Source: Streptococcus suis
GTDB lineage: Bacteria > Bacillota > Bacilli > Lactobacillales > Streptococcaceae
Assembly (NCBI RefSeq): GCF_002964575.1
Contig: NZ_POQQ01000026.1
Location: 117,384 to 181,383, forward strand
Reading direction: 5' to 3'
Length of the DNA stretch: 64,000 bases
The position numbers and the translations under genes were made by a program. Below the pieces are notes generated by a model. That model did not search any database. It was not told the DNA's origin and was given only the letters and a program-made list of their open reading frames with translations. Below are positions 1-9,380 of this stretch, piece by piece; position 1 is the stretch's first letter, and each line of letters begins with the position of its first letter.

Positions 1-276
1 TGGTGCGCCGTCAACAAGTTCTTTAGCTTCTTTAAGACCAAGACCAGTGATTTCGCGAACAACTTTGATAACGCCAACTTTTTTGTCGCCAGCAGATGTC
101 AATTCTACGTCGAATGAATCTTTAGCTTCTTCAGCAGCAGCACCAGCTGCAGCAACAGCTACAGGAGCAGCCGCAGTTACACCAAATTCTTCTTCGATAG
201 CTTTTACAAGGTCGTTAAGCTCAAGGATAGTAGCTTCTTTAATTTCAGCAATAATGTTTTCAATGTTCAATGCCAT
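1..276 (-). CDS. rplL: 50S ribosomal protein L7/L12 (3' end outside window)
   Basis: The reverse strand reads [20 protein letters not shown], then the Ala-rich hinge, then [20 protein letters not shown], which is the classic L7/L12 dimerisation domain, flexible linker and start of the factor-binding C-terminal domain. L7/L12 forms the ribosomal stalk that recruits translation GTPases. The start is the ATG at 274-276, with a GGAGG ribosome binding site just upstream. The last roughly 30 codons lie off the left edge. It follows rplJ on the same strand, the usual L10-L12 operon. In S. suis the 3' end of rplL is a known ICE integration site (established knowledge), but that part is not visible here. 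Confidence 0.97.
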   Translation of the reverse strand, partial: MALNIENIIAEIKEATILELNDLVKAIEEEFGVTAAAPVAVAAAGAAAEEAKDSFDVELTSAGDKKVGVIKVVREITGLGLKEAKELVDGAP

Positions 277-343
277 TGTGATTTTCCTCCAATTTAGGTT
301 TTTTTAAATAGTTTGTAGCACTAAGCAGCTACGCTCTGACGCA

Positions 344-838
344 TTAAGCAGCGTCTTCTTTTTCTGCAACAGCTTTGACAGCGTATGCAACGTTGCGAAC
401 TGGCGCTTGAAGTACAGAAAGCAACATAGAAAGCATGCCTTCGCGGTTTGGCAATGTAGCAAGTGCTTCGATTTCTTCTTTAGAAGAAACTTTACCTTCT
501 ACAGCTCCACCTTTGATTTCAAGAGCATCAGCAGTTTTCGCGAAATCGTAAATTGTTTTAGCTGGAGCAACTGCATCGTTTGAGAATGCAACTGCAGATG
601 GACCTACAAACAATTTTGCAAGACCTTCAAGACCAGCTTGCTCAGCAGCACGACGCAAGATTGAGTTTTTGATAACTTTGTACTCAACTTCTGCACCACG
701 CAAGTTACGACGAAGAACTGTATCTTGTTCTACTGTCAAACCACGAGCGTCTACAACAACGATAGATGTTGCAGCTTTCATTTGCTCAGCAACGGCATTT
801 ACTAATTCCGCTTTTTTAGCGATAATAGCTTCACTCAT
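344..838 (-). CDS. rplJ: 50S ribosomal protein L10
   Basis: The 164-residue product starts [13 protein letters not shown] and contains the L10 signature [17 protein letters not shown], which is the RNA-binding N-terminal domain, then the helical tail that carries L7/L12 dimers. It anchors the stalk on 23S rRNA and represses its own operon through the leader RNA. I chose the ATG at 836-838 because a GGAGG site lies 7-8 bases upstream; a longer reading frame starts at 874 but that part lies in the structured leader. It is co-transcribed with rplL, which starts 67 bases downstream. The length matches the family (about 165 residues). Confidence 0.97.
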   Translation of the reverse strand: MSEAIIAKKAELVNAVAEQMKAATSIVVVDARGLTVEQDTVLRRNLRGAEVEYKVIKNSILRRAAEQAGLEGLAKLFVGPSAVAFSNDAVAPAKTIYDFAKTADALEIKGGAVEGKVSSKEEIEALATLPNREGMLSMLLSVLQAPVRNVAYAVKAVAEKEDAA

Positions 839-1003
839 TTTTTTACCTCCGTTTTTATTTTGGGCTAGGCACAAAAAAATCGCACCTAAACCTAGACACG
901 AAAGTACAAATACGTTTATCTCAATAATCGTTTTGTGCCTCGGTAGGATGTTTATGAGTCCAGCTCCCCTACTGTCTTAGGTCAGTTTTTTCAAACCTCA
1001 ATT
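839..1003 (-). promoter_or_regulatory. L10 (rplJL) autoregulatory leader
   Basis: Between the promoter and rplJ the transcript contains AAGACAGTAGG ... ATCCTACCGAGGC, the conserved arms of the Firmicutes L10 leader that L10-L12 binds. A later stem (GTGCCTAG/TTAGGTGCG region) followed by a run of T at about 870-880 resembles the attenuator. Known role: excess L10(L12)4 binds here and lowers expression of the operon. The assignment rests on motif and position, without covariance modelling. Confidence 0.75.
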
Positions 1004-1032
1004 ATCATAACACAGTATTTTTTAGAATGCAA
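1004..1032 (-). promoter_or_regulatory. rplJL promoter
   Basis: On the reverse strand, TTGCAT (1027-1032) and TATGAT (1004-1009) are separated by exactly 17 bases. It lies directly upstream of the L10 leader, as expected for a vegetative promoter. Confidence 0.75.
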
Positions 1033-1073
1033 GACTTTTCTCTTATTTTTTTAAAATTTTTTTCTCAAGATGA

Positions 1074-1108
1074 AAAACAACTGCCATTCCCTTGAGAATA
1101 GCAGTTTA
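1074..1108 (-). terminator. terminator after topA
   Basis: The reverse strand has AACTGCTATTC, a short loop, GAATGGCAGTT and then GTTTTTC, immediately after the topA stop codon. This is an intrinsic terminator with one bulge. It separates topA from the downstream rplJL promoter. Confidence 0.7.
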
Positions 1109-1111
1109 ATC

Positions 1112-3205
1112 TTATTTAATCTTGTCTTCTTCGTAGTCGCCATTTGGGCAGACAACTTGTTTCCCACCACCACGAACTTTTTTCTCAACGAGATAGTGGT
1201 CACATTTTGGACAGGTACGACCGACTGGCTTGTCCCAAGATGTAAATTCACACTCTGGATAACGATCGCAACCATAGAAAAGACGATTGCGTTTGCTCTT
1301 GCGTTCAATGACCTGACCTTTTTGACAAACCGGACAAGTCACGCCGATTTCCTTGGTGATTTGCTTGGTATTGCGGCAATCTGGGAAATTGCTACATGCG
1401 TAGAATTTTCCAAAACGACCTAGTTTAATGACCATTTCATGTCCGCAGACATCACAATCAAAACCAGCTGGCTCATCCTTGATTTGGATTTTCTCCATCT
1501 GTTCTTCTGCCTTAGATAATTCCACCTTGAATGGTTGGTAGAAACCGTCAATGACTTTTTGCCACTGCTCTTTACCAACTTCAACGTCATCCAACTTCTG
1601 CTCCATTTCAGCCGTAAAGGTGACATTGACAATATCTGGGAAGAATTCGACAATCAGTTTGTTGACAATCTCGCCCAATTCTGTCGGTTCAAATCGCTTA
1701 GCAGCAAGCTTAACATAATACCGTTTTTGAATGGTTTCAATGGTTGGTGCGTAGGTTGACGGACGACCAACACCATTTTCCTCTAATGTCTTGATTAAAG
1801 TTGCTTCTGAATAGCGAGCAGGTGGTTGAGTGAAATGCTGTTCAGGATTTGTTGTTGTTCTAACAACTGTATCTCCTTGCTCCATGTCCGGCAACATCTT
1901 ATTTTTATCAGAATCATTATAGACTGCCATGTAACCATCGAATTTTACTTGGCTACCGTTGGCAGAGAAAATGACACCATTTTGTCCTAGGCGAACACTC
2001 ATGGTATCAAAGACTGCCGCTGACATCTGACTAGCTACAAATCGATTCCAAATCAAGGTATAGAGACGAAGTTGGTCCTTATCTAAATACTTGGCAATGG
2101 ACTCTGGTGTCAAATGAACATTTGACGGACGGATTGCTTCGTGGGCATCCTGGACTCCTGTTGCATTTTTGACCTTGCTACCATGTTTTGAATAGTTTTC
2201 GCCAAAACGCTCTGTGATAAATTCTGCAGCCTGAGCTTGAGCAACAGGGCTGATACGGGTTGAATCTGTACGCATATAGGTAATCAAACCTTGAGTACCA
2301 CCTGTCCCAAGACTAACCCCTTCATAGAGTTGTTGGGCAACCATCATGGTTTTACGAGTACGGAAATTGATTTTATTGGCCGCATCCATCTGCATGGTCG
2401 AGGTTGTATAAGGAAGAGGAGCATTACGCTTGCGCTCCTTACGCTCCACTTGCTCTACTAAGAAATCATCACCGTTTAATCGTGCCAAAATTTCCTTGAC
2501 CTGCTCATTGTTTTCAACCTTGACTTTTTTGCCATCTAAGCCATAAAAGCTAGCTTGAAATTTCTTACTTCCTTTTTTGAAAGTCGCATCAATAGTCCAA
2601 TATTCTTCTGGTTTAAAATTGTTGATTTCATTCTCACGGTCAATAATCAGCTTGAGGGCAACGGATTGCACACGCCCCGCTGACAAGCCTTTTTTGACTT
2701 TCTTCCATAAAATTGGTGAAATGGAATACCCTACAATACGGTCCAAGACACGACGCGCTTGTTGGGCATCAACCAAATCATGATTGATAGCACGTGGTTC
2801 CTTAAAGGCATTTTTTACAGCATCTTTGGTGATTTCGTTGAAAACAACACGGTTTTTGTCATTCTCATCTAGTCCTAAAATATGTGCCAAATGCCATGAA
2901 ATTGCTTCACCTTCACGGTCCGGGTCACTCGCCAGAAAGACTTGTTTGGCATTTTTAGCCTCTTTCTTCAAGGAATTGATAAGTGGTCCTTTGCCTCGAA
3001 TGTTGATGTATTCTGGTGCGTAGTTGTTGTCAAAGTCAATGGACATGCTTGATTTTTTCAAATCTCGAATATGACCAACTGAGGCAACAACCTTATAATT
3101 TTTACCAAGATACTTCTCAATCGTTTTGGCCTTAGCAGGTGATTCCACTATGACAAGATTCTTCTTGGTTGCTGTTTTTTTCTTAGTTACTGATTTTGTA
3201 GCCAT
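1112..3205 (-). CDS. topA: DNA topoisomerase I (type IA)
   Basis: The 697-residue protein has an N-terminal Toprim domain ([18 protein letters not shown] near residue 17; acidic [11 protein letters not shown] near 94) and the active-site tyrosine in [12 protein letters not shown] near residue 308. The C-terminus has zinc-ribbon repeats: two complete C4 fingers (CDVCGHE...CSNFPDC and CPVCQKG...CDRYPEC) and a third that keeps CPKC but only one Cys in its second half ([11 protein letters not shown]). It relaxes negative supercoils by a covalent phosphotyrosine intermediate. Full length for a Gram-positive enzyme. It lies downstream of dprA on the same strand, as in other streptococci. Confidence 0.97.
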   Translation of the reverse strand: MATKSVTKKKTATKKNLVIVESPAKAKTIEKYLGKNYKVVASVGHIRDLKKSSMSIDFDNNYAPEYINIRGKGPLINSLKKEAKNAKQVFLASDPDREGEAISWHLAHILGLDENDKNRVVFNEITKDAVKNAFKEPRAINHDLVDAQQARRVLDRIVGYSISPILWKKVKKGLSAGRVQSVALKLIIDRENEINNFKPEEYWTIDATFKKGSKKFQASFYGLDGKKVKVENNEQVKEILARLNGDDFLVEQVERKERKRNAPLPYTTSTMQMDAANKINFRTRKTMMVAQQLYEGVSLGTGGTQGLITYMRTDSTRISPVAQAQAAEFITERFGENYSKHGSKVKNATGVQDAHEAIRPSNVHLTPESIAKYLDKDQLRLYTLIWNRFVASQMSAAVFDTMSVRLGQNGVIFSANGSQVKFDGYMAVYNDSDKNKMLPDMEQGDTVVRTTTNPEQHFTQPPARYSEATLIKTLEENGVGRPSTYAPTIETIQKRYYVKLAAKRFEPTELGEIVNKLIVEFFPDIVNVTFTAEMEQKLDDVEVGKEQWQKVIDGFYQPFKVELSKAEEQMEKIQIKDEPAGFDCDVCGHEMVIKLGRFGKFYACSNFPDCRNTKQITKEIGVTCPVCQKGQVIERKSKRNRLFYGCDRYPECEFTSWDKPVGRTCPKCDHYLVEKKVRGGGKQVVCPNGDYEEDKIK

Positions 3206-3297
3206 TCTATTTCCTTACAAGTATGTTTAACCTCACAAAGAATATACTATTTTTTAATCAGTGTCAAGATTTTTATTTTCCTATAGGAAAACTGATT

Positions 3298-4140
3298 TTA
3301 AAATTGATAGTCTGAAAGGATGTCCAAGCCTGATGTGATGCACTTTGCCCCCTCTTGAATTAGATGATGACAACCATCTGATTTTCCATCTAAAATAGAA
3401 CCTGGAATGGCATAAACCTCTCTGCCACCCTCCAAGGCACGTTCACAGGTAATCAAGCTACCAGACCGCATTTTAGCCTCACAAACCACCAAACCCTCTA
3501 CCAAACCAGCGATAATTCGATTCCGCTCTGGGAAATGGTATTTGAGTGGCTGGGCACCCAGTTCATACTCTGTCAGTACCAGATGGTGTTTGCCAATGTA
3601 GGTCTGCAAGTCCTTGTTTTCTTTGGGATAGACCTTGTCCAAACCTGTTCCGATAACGGCGATGGTCTGTCCACCATTTTTTAGGCTGGCAATATGGGCT
3701 GCAGTATCAATTCCTCTTGCCAAACCACTGACAATGACGAAGCGGTTATTGAGTTCCTTGATAATCTTCTGCACAGACTGAACGCCATTCTTACTGGCAT
3801 TTCGGGTACCAACAACTGCTAGTTTTGATTTTTCCAGCAATTCTAAATCCCCTTGATAAAACAAAAGTACAGGCGGATTGTAAATCTGTTTGAGCGCCAA
3901 AGGATAGACCTCATCCAAAATTGAAAAGGAAGGATACTTGTTAAATTCCTCTCGACAGGCTTTGACATCCAAATTCTTATAATTCTCCATAAAGAGAATG
4001 GGATTTTTGCATTCAGATACCACAGCGATATTGCGTAAGGATAGCTTTTTACCAAATGTTTCTTGGTAGGTTAAAACCTTATTGATATTGAGATTGGTCA
4101 AACCTGCTTTTTTCCATTTAAACAATTCAAAATTATTCAT
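3298..4140 (-). CDS. dprA: DNA processing protein DprA
   Basis: The product has about 280 residues with a Rossmann-like DprA/Smf core: LAVVGTRNASKNG, IVSGLARGIDTAAH, TIAVIGTGLDKVYP and FPERNRIIAGL are the family blocks. DprA loads RecA onto incoming single-stranded DNA during natural transformation and helps shut off competence. I chose the ATG at 4138-4140 (MNNFELFKWK) because GAGGTGA lies about 5 bases upstream; the frame extends to 4191 but without a better ribosome binding site. It sits between an acetyltransferase gene and topA, all reading leftwards. Confidence 0.93.
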   Translation of the reverse strand: MNNFELFKWKKAGLTNLNINKVLTYQETFGKKLSLRNIAVVSECKNPILFMENYKNLDVKACREEFNKYPSFSILDEVYPLALKQIYNPPVLLFYQGDLELLEKSKLAVVGTRNASKNGVQSVQKIIKELNNRFVIVSGLARGIDTAAHIASLKNGGQTIAVIGTGLDKVYPKENKDLQTYIGKHHLVLTEYELGAQPLKYHFPERNRIIAGLVEGLVVCEAKMRSGSLITCERALEGGREVYAIPGSILDGKSDGCHHLIQEGAKCITSGLDILSDYQF

Positions 4141-4200
4141 TTTCTTCACCTCACTATTATTATTCGCAAGGGAAAGAAAAAACTCTTCCAAATGGAAGAA

Positions 4201-4758
4201 TTATTTTTGAGGTATTTCTTTGATGACACGCGCAGGATTGCCTGCTAAAACGACATTATCACCGAAAGATTTAGTAACAACTGCTCCTGCTCCGACAACG
4301 ACATTATCGCCCAAGGTCACACCTGGTAAGATAATGGCACCGCCACCAGCCCAGAAGTTATCTCCAATGGTAATAGGTGCGCCATATTCCATGCCAGAAT
4401 TGCGTTCGACAGGGTCCAAGGGATGTAAGGGTGTTAGCAGTTGCACATTTGGACCCAACATAGCATTTTTCCCAATGGTAATGGGACAAACATCTAGCAT
4501 AGTGCAGTTGAAATTAGCATAAAAATCCTCACCGACATGAATGTTACTTCCATAATCGCAGTAGAAATTGGGCTCCATGTAAATCCGATCACCTGTAGCT
4601 CCAAACCAGTTTTTCAAGATTTGAGAACGTATTGAGCCATCTAATTCATTATTGAAGTCCCGCATATTTTGGCGAGCCAGCGTTCTCATTTGTCTAAGTT
4701 CTGGATCGGCAGCTATATATAATTGACCTGCTATCATCTTTTCTTTTTCTGTCAGCAT
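4201..4758 (-). CDS. sugar O-acetyltransferase (maltose/galactoside acetyltransferase family)
   Basis: The 185-residue protein is a left-handed beta-helix (LbH) hexapeptide acyltransferase. Residues about 60-180 carry repeating hexapeptides (IHVGEDFYANFNCTML, ITIGKNAMLGPNVQL, ITIGDNFWAGGGAII, VTLGDNVVVGAGAVV). The His in PLHPLDP is in the position of the catalytic base. The N-terminus MLTEKEKMIAGQLYIAADPEL matches the maltose acetyltransferase N-terminal domain. Likely reaction: acetyl-CoA to a sugar hydroxyl; the substrate cannot be told from sequence. GGAGCAG precedes the ATG. Confidence 0.88.
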   Translation of the reverse strand: MLTEKEKMIAGQLYIAADPELRQMRTLARQNMRDFNNELDGSIRSQILKNWFGATGDRIYMEPNFYCDYGSNIHVGEDFYANFNCTMLDVCPITIGKNAMLGPNVQLLTPLHPLDPVERNSGMEYGAPITIGDNFWAGGGAIILPGVTLGDNVVVGAGAVVTKSFGDNVVLAGNPARVIKEIPQK

Positions 4759-4881
4759 ACATCTGCTCCTTTTTTATTCTTACTACTTATCATAGGATTT
4801 CTCATTCAAAAAGTCAAACCTTCTTGACAAATCCAGTCAAGATTTGATATTGTTCTTTTACATTCAAGAAAAGAGGGAATT

Positions 4882-5193
4882 ATGTTAGAAAATCAAGAAC
4901 AAACACGAACCTTGTCTGTTGCAGAATTGCTTGACTTATTGCAAACTGAAAGTGTTCAATTACTAGATGTTCGTGACCCAGAAGAATTTGCATCTGGCCA
5001 TATAGATGGTGCCACTAATTGTCCGATGGATAAGATTGCCACATTTAATGGACCAGTCGACCAACACTATCTTCTGATCTGTAAGAGCGGAAAACGTAGC
5101 AAGCAGGCCAGAGAAATCCTGTCATCTAAAGGATTTAAGGCAAATGATATTGCAGGCGGCATGGATGCTTGGAGAGGACCAATCGTAAAATAA
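4882..5193 (+). CDS. rhodanese-domain protein
   Basis: This 103-residue single-domain rhodanese contains LLDVRDPEEFASGHIDGATNCP and the active-site loop ICKSGKRSKQA with the catalytic Cys, then AGGMDAWRG. Single-domain rhodaneses move sulfane sulfur; the acceptor is unknown. It starts at an ATG preceded by GAGGG. It reads rightwards, divergent from the acetyltransferase gene, and is followed by its own terminator. Confidence 0.88.
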   Translation: MLENQEQTRTLSVAELLDLLQTESVQLLDVRDPEEFASGHIDGATNCPMDKIATFNGPVDQHYLLICKSGKRSKQAREILSSKGFKANDIAGGMDAWRGPIVK

Positions 5194-5225
5194 GGGTATT
5201 TCTGAAAAGAACTACCCTTTTTCTT
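5190..5225 (+). terminator. terminator after rhodanese gene
   Basis: AAGGGTA, a loop of about 16 bases, then TACCC followed by TTTTTC directly after the stop codon. The stem is short but well placed. Confidence 0.55.
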
Positions 5226-5289
5226 TACATCGTTTTTTAAAAATTATATAATCTAGTTGTTAATACTAGATGTAAGAGAGTAAATAATC

Positions 5290-5736
5290 ATGAAACAAAC
5301 CCTCCCCTACTGGCATGAATTACCTGATTTAGACTTATATTTGGACCAAGTTCTGCTTTATGTTAATCAGACGACCAATTCATCAGAGCTATTGGAACAA
5401 AAAAGTTTGACTGCTGCCATGATCAATAACTATGTCAAACACAAACAGCTTGAAAAACCAATAAAGAAAAAATATCAGAAGCAGCAAGTGGCCCGCTTGA
5501 TTGCCTTGACTATCCTAAAAAATGTTTTTTCCATTCAGGAAATCAGTCAAACCCTACATCTTCTTCTCCAGTCGAGCAATTCAGAAAGCCTATACAATCA
5601 TTTTGTAGATTGTATGAGGGATAAAGAGAACGAAAAAACACCTGATATTATCCGATTTGCTTGTCAGTCCGTCAAACTTTATTATAAAACCCGCCTACTC
5701 ACCATGGAGTTAGAAAGGAGTTACCATGAATCCTAG
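5290..5736 (+). CDS. DUF1836 family protein
   Basis: The 148-residue product (MKQTLPYWHELPDLDLYLDQ...) has the DUF1836 layout: an N-terminal segment, an SLTAAMINNYVKHK helix that looks like the recognition part of a MerR-like helix-turn-helix, and a helical tail. Its function is unknown; DNA binding is an inference from the helix pattern. The last 11 bases overlap the start of the hemolysin III-type gene, so the two are probably co-translated. Confidence 0.7.
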   Translation: MKQTLPYWHELPDLDLYLDQVLLYVNQTTNSSELLEQKSLTAAMINNYVKHKQLEKPIKKKYQKQQVARLIALTILKNVFSIQEISQTLHLLLQSSNSESLYNHFVDCMRDKENEKTPDIIRFACQSVKLYYKTRLLTMELERSYHES

Positions 5737-6376
5737 TTTGAAATTGAGCCTGCAACTATCCTTTGGAGAGGAGGTTGCTAACAGTGTCACACATGCAGTC
5801 GGAGCCCTGCTTATGTTGGTCTTACTCCCCATTACTGCAATCCATTCTTTTCAAGACTATAACGTGACCGCTGTGGTCGGCATGACTATCTTTGTCATCA
5901 GCCTATTTCTCATGTTCCTATCCTCCTCCATCTACCACTCCATGCCTTATGCTTCTACTCACAAATACATCCTAAGGATTATCGACCATAGCATGATTTA
6001 CATTGCTATCGCTGGAAGCTACACACCTGTTGCCCTATCCTTGGTCGGTGGTTGGTTGGGCTATCTAATTGTTGGTTTGCAGTGGGGGTTAACTATTTTT
6101 GGTATTCTCTACAAAATATTTGCCAAAAAAATCAATGAAAAATTCAGCCTATTTCTCTATCTCTTTATGGGCTGGTTGGTTGTCTTTATCTTGCCTGCCA
6201 TTCTTCAAAAGACTGGACTTGTTTTCGGAATTTTGATGCTGGCTGGTGGTTTATCTTACACCATTGGCGCCCTCTTCTACGCCAAGAAAAAGCCCTATTT
6301 CCATATGATTTGGCATCTCTTTATCCTACTGGCTTCAGCACTGCAATATATCGCCATTGTCTACTTTATGCTATAA
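5726..6376 (+). CDS. hemolysin III / PAQR-type membrane protein
   Basis: The 216-residue protein has about seven membrane segments and the family motifs EEVANSVTHAVGALL near the start, SSSIYHSMP with a conserved Ser and His, RIIDHSMIYIAIAGSYTPV with Asp-His, and a terminal MIWHLFILLASALQYIAI His. These His/Asp residues form the metal site in PAQR proteins. Despite the name a haemolytic role is not implied. It overlaps the DUF1836 gene by 11 bases; AAAGGAG precedes the ATG. Confidence 0.88.
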   Translation: MNPSLKLSLQLSFGEEVANSVTHAVGALLMLVLLPITAIHSFQDYNVTAVVGMTIFVISLFLMFLSSSIYHSMPYASTHKYILRIIDHSMIYIAIAGSYTPVALSLVGGWLGYLIVGLQWGLTIFGILYKIFAKKINEKFSLFLYLFMGWLVVFILPAILQKTGLVFGILMLAGGLSYTIGALFYAKKKPYFHMIWHLFILLASALQYIAIVYFML

Positions 6377-6377
6377 G

Positions 6378-6412
6378 AAAACAGCTTCTAGAAACCTAGA
6401 GGCTGTTTTTTT
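6378..6412. terminator. bidirectional terminator
   Basis: AAACAGCTTCTAG, a 4-base loop and CTAGAGGCTGTTTTTTT form a strong stem between two convergent genes. The A-rich left side lets it act for the leftward YdcF-type gene as well. Confidence 0.8.
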
Positions 6413-7421
6413 AATGCATTAAACTGATGATCATTCCAATCAGATAAAGGGCTGATACGATGCTCAAAAAGACCAAATGCGCCTTTCGGCTCATGACCAC
6501 ATAGCCGACAAATTCCCGAATGAAGGCATTAAGGCTAAAGTAAAATCTGGTTTTTGCGCCGTAGCCGATACATTTGATTTTCAATTGTCGTGCCAATAGC
6601 AGGGCTCTGAAAACGTGATAGTAATTGGTTACAAGGGCAAATCGACTGCCAGGTTTCATCAGGGCATAGGAAAATTTCAAGTTTTCCTCGGTATTGGTTG
6701 ATTGGTTTTCTATCACAATATCTTCCGAAGGAATACCCTGTTCCAAGGCATAGTTAGCCATGGCCTGCCCCTCTGCCAGGAGTTCATCAGGACCCTGTCC
6801 GCCTGACATGATGAGCTTGCTACCAGGATGCTTCTGGTAGATCGCTATGCCTTTGTCAATCCGCGAAGCCAAAAGTGGCGTTACCTTGTCACCAATCAAG
6901 CCAGCACCTAAGACCACCACATAATCAAGCTTGCCTGGGAAGAGATTGACCAAATTGACAAAGCTAGACGTGGTATAGAGCATGCTGATGATAATAGCAT
7001 ATGACACCAAAAAACCAACGTAGACGAACAGCATGTTGAAAAAGCTGATGCCTGAAAGGGATTGAACCACAAAGGGAGCGATGAAGAGATAGAAAGTCAG
7101 GGCGACTGCCAGTCCCATGGATAGGAAATTATGGAAACGAACCCCTTCTCTCTTCAAAATCTGAAAACCATTTAGATAAAGTGTGAAAAGCAGGACAAAT
7201 GGACCACTTAACAAGGCTAAAAAGAGCACCATCGCCACGACTATAGCCAGCAAGCGCAAGATTTCATTGTTTTCGAGAATGCCTGTTGAGATAATCCATG
7301 CCAAGGCCCAGACGAGGATATTCAAGGCAAACAGTGAGATAAAAATCGACCGCCGCTCCCAGAAATAGACGAGAGCAAACAAAACGATAGCTGCTAAAAA
7401 TAACCAGAAAAAGAATGTCAA
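6411..7421 (-). CDS. YdcF/SanA-type (DUF218) membrane protein
   Basis: The 336-residue protein has five or so N-terminal membrane segments (to about residue 165), then a DUF218 domain: YVVVLGAGLIGDKVTPLLASR, KLIMSGGQGPDE, IVIENQSTNTEENL and FALVTNYYHVFRALLLAR, and a final membrane helix. Family members are linked to envelope metabolism (SanA, ElyC), with unknown enzymatic activity. It overlaps nothing but ends only 3 bases from rnhB, and probably forms one operon with rbgA and rnhB. Confidence 0.8.
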   Translation of the reverse strand: MTFFFWLFLAAIVLFALVYFWERRSIFISLFALNILVWALAWIISTGILENNEILRLLAIVVAMVLFLALLSGPFVLLFTLYLNGFQILKREGVRFHNFLSMGLAVALTFYLFIAPFVVQSLSGISFFNMLFVYVGFLVSYAIIISMLYTTSSFVNLVNLFPGKLDYVVVLGAGLIGDKVTPLLASRIDKGIAIYQKHPGSKLIMSGGQGPDELLAEGQAMANYALEQGIPSEDIVIENQSTNTEENLKFSYALMKPGSRFALVTNYYHVFRALLLARQLKIKCIGYGAKTRFYFSLNAFIREFVGYVVMSRKAHLVFLSIVSALYLIGMIISLMH

Positions 7422-7423
7422 GA

Positions 7424-8197
7424 CTAGTTTCCTCCTGTTAGCATAGACTTAATGGGCTCAAAGGTCTTTCGGTGAATGGGCGTGATGCCTAGCTTGCTCA
7501 AGCCTTCCAAATGCTCTGCCGTTCCATAGCCTGCATTCTTGGCAAAGCCGTAGCCTGAGAACTCCTTGTCATAATCCGCCATCATCTTGTCCCGCGTCAC
7601 CTTGGCAACGATTGAGGCCGCTGCAATAGACAGGCTATTAGCATCTCCCTTGATGATAGATGTTTGCGGTATGGAGGTATCCAACTTCATTGCATCTATC
7701 AAGAGATGTTCAGGCTCTTGGCTCAACTGCCCCAAAGACTCCAACATAGCTAACTTGGTCGCCTCATAGATGTTGACCTGGTCAATGACAGCTGCATCTT
7801 TGACGCCTACACCGACTGCCAGCGCCCGCTCCATGACTTCTTGGTAGATGACTTCATGCTTGGACTTGGGGATTTTCTTGGAGTCGTTGAGGTAGCGGAT
7901 TTTGCAACCCTTGGGCAAGATAACCGCCGCTGCCACCACAGGACCTGCTAGAGGCCCCCGGCCGACTTCGTCGATGCCAGCGATTAACTCCACCCCATTT
8001 TCATAAAGAGCTTTTTCGTAAGATAGCATAGCTTCTAAGCGAGCATCTTCTGCCGCTTCTTTTTCCAACTCCTTACGACGTTTCTTGATGGCAGCCTGGG
8101 CTCCTGCTCGATTATCCTGAGCTAGTTTCGACCAGACAGGGCTGCCTAAACTGTCCACCTGGGTCAGCAGAGCAGTCACTTCCTTAATCGTTGCCAT
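7424..8197 (-). CDS. rnhB: ribonuclease HII
   Basis: The 257-residue protein carries the RNase HII core from about residue 70: [21 protein letters not shown] holds the first Asp-Glu pair, YLNDSKKI follows, and LLIDAMKL holds another catalytic Asp; [12 protein letters not shown] is the substrate-binding block. It cleaves RNA in RNA-DNA hybrids, including single ribonucleotides. It starts inside the 3' end of rbgA (14-base overlap), the common streptococcal rbgA-rnhB arrangement. Confidence 0.96.
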   Translation of the reverse strand: MATIKEVTALLTQVDSLGSPVWSKLAQDNRAGAQAAIKKRRKELEKEAAEDARLEAMLSYEKALYENGVELIAGIDEVGRGPLAGPVVAAAVILPKGCKIRYLNDSKKIPKSKHEVIYQEVMERALAVGVGVKDAAVIDQVNIYEATKLAMLESLGQLSQEPEHLLIDAMKLDTSIPQTSIIKGDANSLSIAAASIVAKVTRDKMMADYDKEFSGYGFAKNAGYGTAEHLEGLSKLGITPIHRKTFEPIKSMLTGGN

Positions 8198-9035
8198 CTA
8201 AGTCACTCACCCTATCTAATGTATAGGTGCCCAAACGACCGTCCCGAACATCCTTGACAAAGAGGTTGTAAAAACGGTCATAGTCATCACGGAAACCCAG
8301 TTTCTTGGTCCAGTCCATGATGAGTTCAGGCGTTTCCTGCTCCAAATCCATGCCCTTGAACCGCTCTTGTAGACGTTCTGGGTAATGTGTCTTGAAATAG
8401 TCCAAACCAAAAATAGTCACTTCATCCATTGGCAAGAGTTGGTCCTTGATGGCTCCAGTCAGAGCCAACTTCAGTCCAACTTCCTGGTCCTCAAACTTAG
8501 GCCAGAGAATACCTGGTGTATCAAGGATTTCAAGGTCCTTGTTTGACTTGAGCCACTGTTGACCTTTGGTCACACCTGGTTTGTTACCGACAACGGCGAT
8601 TTTCTTTCCAGCCAGACGGTTCATAAGGGTGGATTTTCCAGCGTTTGGAATACCGATAATCATGGTTCGCAAGGTCTCCTTTTGAATCCCTCTTTCGCGG
8701 AGGCGTTCAATCTTGTCTTTCATCAGACTCTTGGCTGCGTCGGTCACCTTTTTCACCGTCGCTTGCTCTTTTGAATTGATGGCAAGGGTGCGAATGCCCT
8801 GACCTTCAAAGTAGCTCTGCCATTCTTTGGTACGAACGGGATCAGCCAAATCAACCTTGTTGAGAATCATGAGCTTGGGCTTGTCGCCGACAATCTTGGT
8901 CAGCATGGGGTTTTGGCTGGATAGGGGTAGGCGGGCATCGACTAAAATGGTCACGAAATCAACGTGCTTGATATTCTCCTGCACCTGCCTGCGAGCCTTG
9001 GACATATGGCCCGGATACCATTGAATAATTGCCAT
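8184..9035 (-). CDS. rbgA: ribosome biogenesis GTPase RbgA (YlqF)
   Basis: The 283-residue protein is a circularly permuted GTPase. The G4 motif NKVDL (near residue 59) precedes the G1 P-loop [14 protein letters not shown] (near 127) and the G3 DTPG (near 173). The N-terminus [14 protein letters not shown] is diagnostic. It acts late in 50S assembly. A second, broken copy of its first six codons lies 137 bp upstream (see the scar feature). AAAGGAA precedes the ATG at 9033-9035, about 11 bases away, weaker than the site at the upstream copy. Confidence 0.95.
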   Translation of the reverse strand: MAIIQWYPGHMSKARRQVQENIKHVDFVTILVDARLPLSSQNPMLTKIVGDKPKLMILNKVDLADPVRTKEWQSYFEGQGIRTLAINSKEQATVKKVTDAAKSLMKDKIERLRERGIQKETLRTMIIGIPNAGKSTLMNRLAGKKIAVVGNKPGVTKGQQWLKSNKDLEILDTPGILWPKFEDQEVGLKLALTGAIKDQLLPMDEVTIFGLDYFKTHYPERLQERFKGMDLEQETPELIMDWTKKLGFRDDYDRFYNLFVKDVRDGRLGTYTLDRVSDLDGND

Positions 9036-9172
9036 GAGTGTATAATTCCTTTCGTAGCAAGGGTTTGAGGTACTTGCTGTCTTTATTTTTCATCTAGGCA
9101 CCAAATAGGCACCAAAATTTCGATTACCATGACATTTCATAATCCAACACTTTACCATTGGATTATTGCCAT
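9036..9172 (-). other. duplicated rbgA start: scar of a lost integrated element
   Basis: The complement of 9155-9172 reads ATGGCAATAATCCAATGG then TAA, i.e. MAIIQW-stop. It matches the first 18 bases of rbgA (9018-9035) at 16 of 18 positions and has a strong ribosome binding site (AGGAG). Between the copies are about 119 bases with the direct repeat ATTTGGTGCC (reverse strand, about 9098-9118), a pattern resembling arm-type sites of tyrosine integrases. The simplest reading is a small element or prophage that once inserted in the rbgA start, supplied a replacement 5' end and was then deleted. Confidence 0.6.
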
Positions 9173-9196
9173 GGGATACTCCTTCATCTTACTTCA

Positions 9197-9261
9197 TTGA
9201 AAAAAGCCGTAAAAACGGCTTGGTTTGTTTCTATTATAGCAAAATTAAGACAGTTTGTCAT
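9197..9261 (-). promoter_or_regulatory. rbgA promoter with early hairpin
   Basis: On the reverse strand ATGACA (9256-9261) and TATAAT (9233-9238) are spaced by 17 bases. A hairpin AGCCGT-TTTT-ACGGCT followed by TTTTTT (9199-9220) comes about 10 bases after the expected transcript start, so it looks like an intrinsic terminator inside the leader. Whether it attenuates rbgA or is harmless cannot be judged from sequence. Confidence 0.6.
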
Positions 9262-9312
9262 ATTCATTGATAAATGAACATGAATAGTTCTTTATTTGAA
9301 TTAGGAAAGAGT

Positions 9313-9360
9313 TAAAAAATACCTACAACCTTTGTTTGCCTCAATAGATTGCAGGTATTT
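9313..9360 (-). terminator. terminator after alcohol dehydrogenase gene
   Basis: AAATACCTGCAATC and GGTTGTAGGTATTT pair on the reverse strand and are followed by TTTTAAC; located just after the dehydrogenase stop codon. Confidence 0.8.
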
Positions 9361-9380
9361 ATTTATTTAAAGTTTATTGA

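Noticed and set aside
3843..4055. 70-codon reverse frame inside dprA
   Set aside because: Shifted-frame shadow of dprA; no start signal.
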